Part shown: in pieces, positions 16,868 to 19,628 of the stretch
Layout of the letters: each line of letters opens with the position of its first letter
How positions within the stretch are numbered: the first letter of the stretch is position 1
Assembly (NCBI GenBank): GCA_014238345.1
Contig: JABABF010000113.1
Coordinates: 1-19,628 of the forward strand
From: Gammaproteobacteria bacterium
GTDB taxonomy: Bacteria; Pseudomonadota; Gammaproteobacteria; JABABF01
DNA length: 19,628 bases
Direction of reading: 5' to 3'
Translations under genes and position numbers: made by a program
The notes under the pieces: model-generated
The model's input: the letters and a program-made list of their open reading frames with translations, nothing else
What the model was told of the DNA's origin: nothing
Databases searched by the model: none

Positions 16868-17153
16868 ATCTCAGCCAAGAGGCGTACATCGTGCCGCCGA
16901 GCCATCCCCAAGCCATGGCACACCTTGAGAATTTTTACACTGCCTGAAAGTTTGACCATCTTCGGCTATACTACATTAGCCTCTGTAAGATAAATGCTGG
17001 GCAGAGTTTTTGGCGTTTCCGCATGACCAAGTCGCTGAATTCATCGGCAAACTCACCAAAATATGCCGCGCGCTGGGGTATGACATCAGTTGCAAACAGC
17101 AGCTGGTTGCTCAGAGCAGAGGCTTAAGAACAAGTGGCATGGGAGGGAGTGCT
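16868..17153 (+). promoter_or_regulatory. Upstream region of the outer-membrane barrel gene
   Basis: This 286-base stretch separates the dehydrogenase stop from the barrel start. GTGCC (16890-16894) can pair with GGCAC about 20 bases on, followed some bases later by a TTTTT run near 16932; this may be a weak terminator. TATACT (16967-16972) and TTGACC (16952-16957) are promoter-like but are not correctly spaced for each other. The frame of the barrel gene happens to be open back to TTG 17010, adding 48 residues with no family support. GGAGG seven bases before ATG 17154 fixes the start downstream. Confidence 0.3.
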
Positions 17154-18575
17154 ATGAGCGCTATGAAATGGAATACCAGTCAGCATGCTGGACAGAGCGG
17201 TCGCTGGAGTCTGGCGATGTCAATGGTGATCATGGTCACCTTAACAGTAATAGGTGGCATGGTGCTGTCTCCCACTGCCCAAGCACGCCCTAAATACATC
17301 AGTTTAGGGGTCGGGCTGTCCGATGCAAATACCGGGCAAATCAATGTCTGTGCCAAGGATGTGACTGGCGTGTGTGGCAATGTCGATACTCAACCGGCAC
17401 CAATCGCCTCACTGGCGGGGGGCATTCTATTCGGGCACTTCAGCACAGAATTGGAATATACCTATCGGCGCGCCCTCAAAGACATTGGCCCCGATTCTCG
17501 CAATGACACCTACGGATTGCAGATACACCAGCTATTCGCCAATGGCTATTTTCACATCCCGATCGGCTCGCGCTTGCGCCCCTATGTCGGTCTCGGTTTA
17601 GGAATCGGAAAATTCGATGCCCAAAGCGTTGGGGTGGAGGGGAATAGCTTGGTAGAGTCCTCCTACAAGCAATCTTCTCTGCTTGGTTTTCAAGGGATAT
17701 TTGGTGTGGACTTCCTATTGAGTCGCCACAGTATGTTCGGTGTCGGGCTACGCTTCACCACTTTCGATGATGCCGATATACAGCCCGATGGCGCTGATGC
17801 CAGCACAGAATTTGCTGACTTGGATTTTTACAACTTCACACTGGATTACACCTACCGATTCCACTCCGTAGGCGAACTATGGCCACCGCAGGATGGGCAA
17901 CGCAACAAATGGCTCAGCCTGCCGCGTAGTAAAGATCGCGATCGTTTTGGCTTTTACTTGCAAACGGCTATCGGCTATCTGTATTCCCTCGACTCGCCAG
18001 ATGCCAGCCAGAGTGTTCAGGGCGCGACGCAGGGCTCATTATCTTTTGGCAACTTGGGCGGCGGGCTCAATACCGGTATCGGCTTCGGTGTACACGCTGG
18101 CGCGTTGCGGCTTGAGGTCAGCTACGATACCCGCCAACACGCCCATGCTAATCTAGCGACTCATCCCGGATGCCCCAGCTGCGGCACTAGCTTAGGCGAT
18201 TTCTCCATTGATGAATACATGGTGTTGGCGTATTGGGATTTCAATCCACTATTGTTGGGTAATAATCTGCCACTGGTTCCCTATGTGGGAGCTGGCATCG
18301 GTGTCGCCGACATCGCCACGAATTTCAAAAGCTTTTACTCAGCAGACGGCGGCACTACACAGGATCAATTCGCCTCAGGTGACGACCACGATGCTCAGAC
18401 CACTATACGCCTAGCTTCTGGAGTGAGCTACCCAATCGACGAGAAGGCTCATGTGGCGCTGGAAGCACGTGCGTCGTGGTACGATAGCACCGAATACTCC
18501 GACTCTGCCTTCTCCCTCTCAGTCGATGAGCAATACTATTTTGGCTTGGTCGCAATACTGCGTTACCAATTCTGA
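17154..18575 (+). CDS. Outer-membrane protein with two tandem small beta-barrels
   Basis: The start is ATG 17154, with GGAGG seven bases upstream. The 473-residue protein opens with a long signal peptide (about 44 residues) whose hydrophobic core SMVIMVTLTVIGGMVLS ends in the cleavage-like AQA. Two beta-barrel domains follow. The first spans about residues 49-236: alternating strands such as STELEYTYRRA and RLRPYVGLGLGIGKF, closing with FTLDYTYRF. The second spans about 264-473: DRFGFYLQTAIGYLYS, LRLEVSYDTR, LPLVPYVGAGIGVAD, closing with VAILRYQF. Each ends in an aromatic, and the terminal Phe fits the BAM recognition signal. Both share PYVGxGxGxx, as in OmpA/opacity-type eight-strand barrels, which suggests an internal duplication. 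A CX6C pair lies in the first loop region and CPSC in the second half. Function is unknown; it stands alone between the dehydrogenase and the acyltransferase. Confidence 0.8.
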   Translation: MSAMKWNTSQHAGQSGRWSLAMSMVIMVTLTVIGGMVLSPTAQARPKYISLGVGLSDANTGQINVCAKDVTGVCGNVDTQPAPIASLAGGILFGHFSTELEYTYRRALKDIGPDSRNDTYGLQIHQLFANGYFHIPIGSRLRPYVGLGLGIGKFDAQSVGVEGNSLVESSYKQSSLLGFQGIFGVDFLLSRHSMFGVGLRFTTFDDADIQPDGADASTEFADLDFYNFTLDYTYRFHSVGELWPPQDGQRNKWLSLPRSKDRDRFGFYLQTAIGYLYSLDSPDASQSVQGATQGSLSFGNLGGGLNTGIGFGVHAGALRLEVSYDTRQHAHANLATHPGCPSCGTSLGDFSIDEYMVLAYWDFNPLLLGNNLPLVPYVGAGIGVADIATNFKSFYSADGGTTQDQFASGDDHDAQTTIRLASGVSYPIDEKAHVALEARASWYDSTEYSDSAFSLSVDEQYYFGLVAILRYQF

Positions 18576-18678
18576 TTCCACCCCCGCCCCCCAAGGGCAT
18601 AGCTCAACATTACACTGATTTGGCGGTGACAACGAGGCGATTGCCCGACTCCTCCTCACCGAACGCTACCACCGCTCC

Positions 18679-19628
18679 ATGAGCGTCGCCGAGCAACCAA
18701 CTCTTCCGGAGTTCCTGCCCACCCCAGACAGCGAAGTGCACGCCATGCTTCAACGTCTGGCGGGCGAACGCAAATTGCGCTTTGCTCTGCTGCGCGGCAT
18801 GCATCCCCAATGGCCGCGCAGCCTGAGCTGGCTACTGTCACGTCACAATGCACCATTGCTACGCCGCCGCCTGCGCGGCATCCACAACGTGGCCGAGTTG
18901 CAAGCACAGATCAAGCCGCTGGCGGAGCGATTACTCAGGCATAGTTCGGACGGGCTCAGCTCAAGTGGCTTTGACAACTTGGAGCTGGAGCGACCCACCC
19001 TATTTATCGGCAATCACCGTGACATCTGTCTCGAAGGTGTGCTACTTGGTCTCATGTTAGTGCAACATGATGTCAATACCGCACGGATAGCTATCGGCGA
19101 CAATCTGTTCCACCCGCCTTTTGTCGCCGACTTGCTGTGCCTAAATCGAGGCTTTAGTGTGCAACGGCAAGCCTCCAGCCGTGCACAGGCCGTTCGCGGG
19201 GCATCAATACTGTCCACCTATATTCGCCAATCGCTGAGTGATGACGGTGTCTCGGTGTGGATCGCCCAACGCGGTGGGCGCGCCAAGGATGGCTTAGATC
19301 AGACTAATCCTGCACTACTACGTATGTTGGCTCGAGCTTGGAAACCACTACCTTTCGCCGAAGCCATCCGCCAGCTACGCATTGTCCCCTTGGCCTGCTC
19401 TTATGAATACGATCCCTGCGAGGCAGAAAAAGCACAGGCCTGTTTTTTAGCAGATCAGAGCCCAAGTGACAAGCCTCGATCTGGCGACAGTGGTGAGGAA
19501 ATTGCCAAGGGGCTGGTCGGTTACAAAGGGCGCATTCATATCGCTGCGGGAACTGTGCTCAGCGGTGAATATCCGGATTCGGTAGCGGCCGCCGCCGCAA
19601 TCGACCACCAAATTCATCGGCTCTTTAA
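18679..19628 (+). CDS. Glycerolipid-type acyltransferase (PlsB/PlsC superfamily), N-terminal part
   Basis: From ATG 18679 the frame stays open for 316 codons to the window edge. The acyltransferase core is clear: FIGNHRDICLEGVLL (109-123) is block I with the catalytic His-Asp (H113, D115), and VWIAQRGGRAKDGLDQTNPA (193-212) is block III. Relatives with FISNHRDI(V/I)LD and WIAQREGRAKDG motifs are 1-acylglycerol-3-phosphate or glycerol-3-phosphate acyltransferases acting at the inner membrane. Here block III has Gly199 where those proteins have Glu, and Glu replaces the last Asp of block I. The start is uncertain. No Shine-Dalgarno precedes ATG 18679, and the frame continues upstream to TGA 18637 as GGDNEAIARLLLTERYHRS with no start codon in it. 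The C-terminus is outside the window. Confidence 0.82.
   Translation, partial: MSVAEQPTLPEFLPTPDSEVHAMLQRLAGERKLRFALLRGMHPQWPRSLSWLLSRHNAPLLRRRLRGIHNVAELQAQIKPLAERLLRHSSDGLSSSGFDNLELERPTLFIGNHRDICLEGVLLGLMLVQHDVNTARIAIGDNLFHPPFVADLLCLNRGFSVQRQASSRAQAVRGASILSTYIRQSLSDDGVSVWIAQRGGRAKDGLDQTNPALLRMLARAWKPLPFAEAIRQLRIVPLACSYEYDPCEAEKAQACFLADQSPSDKPRSGDSGEEIAKGLVGYKGRIHIAAGTVLSGEYPDSVAAAAAIDHQIHRLF

Noticed and set aside
17010..17153. Barrel protein starting at TTG 17010
   Set aside because: It would put 48 non-signal residues before a good signal peptide; GGAGG before ATG 17154 marks the likely start.

Overview
The window looks like a chromosomal segment of a Gram-negative gammaproteobacterium, probably free-living and aerobic. 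It carries LPS-type glycosyltransferases, an outer-membrane beta-barrel protein, an E. coli-like ThiE domain, and glycine oxidase ThiO in place of the radical enzyme ThiH. Genes are densely packed, often with 1-4 base overlaps. I see no rRNA, tRNA, CRISPR array, transposase or phage gene. I cannot name the genus.

Bases 1-3230 are an envelope glycan block. It holds the N-terminal part of a GT4 glycosyltransferase (minus), a GT9 heptosyltransferase-like gene (plus), then a minus-strand chain read from right to left: a probably decayed ORF (about 3165-2901), a GT-A fold glycosyltransferase starting at GTG 2901, and a DUF6165 gene starting at ATG 1999. A 13-bp perfect hairpin (3193-3230) separates this block from nadC.

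Bases 3283-6578 (minus) encode an ECF-type ABC transporter, cbiM-like to ecfT/cbiQ to ecfA/cbiO, followed six bases later by nadC. The CbiM-like protein has a His-rich loop, so a transition metal is the likeliest substrate. Divergent from it, 6715-12166 (plus) is a compact thiamin operon: thiC, thiO, thiS, thiG and a thiD-thiE fusion. I found no TPP riboswitch in the short shared upstream region.

Bases 12192-15594 (minus) hold DUF1214, a sulfotransferase and galE, read in that order with gaps of 14 and 17 bases. Divergent from them is a zinc-dependent alcohol dehydrogenase (15725-16867).

Bases 17154-18575 encode an outer-membrane protein made of two tandem small beta-barrels. At the right edge is the N-terminal part of a glycerolipid-type acyltransferase (18679 onward).

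The most unusual points are the ECF transporter next to NAD and thiamin synthesis genes, a NadC lacking a normally conserved active-site glutamate, the DUF1214/sulfotransferase/ADH locus, the double barrel, and the decayed reading frame before the GT-A gene. I do not see a clearly novel defence or mobile system.
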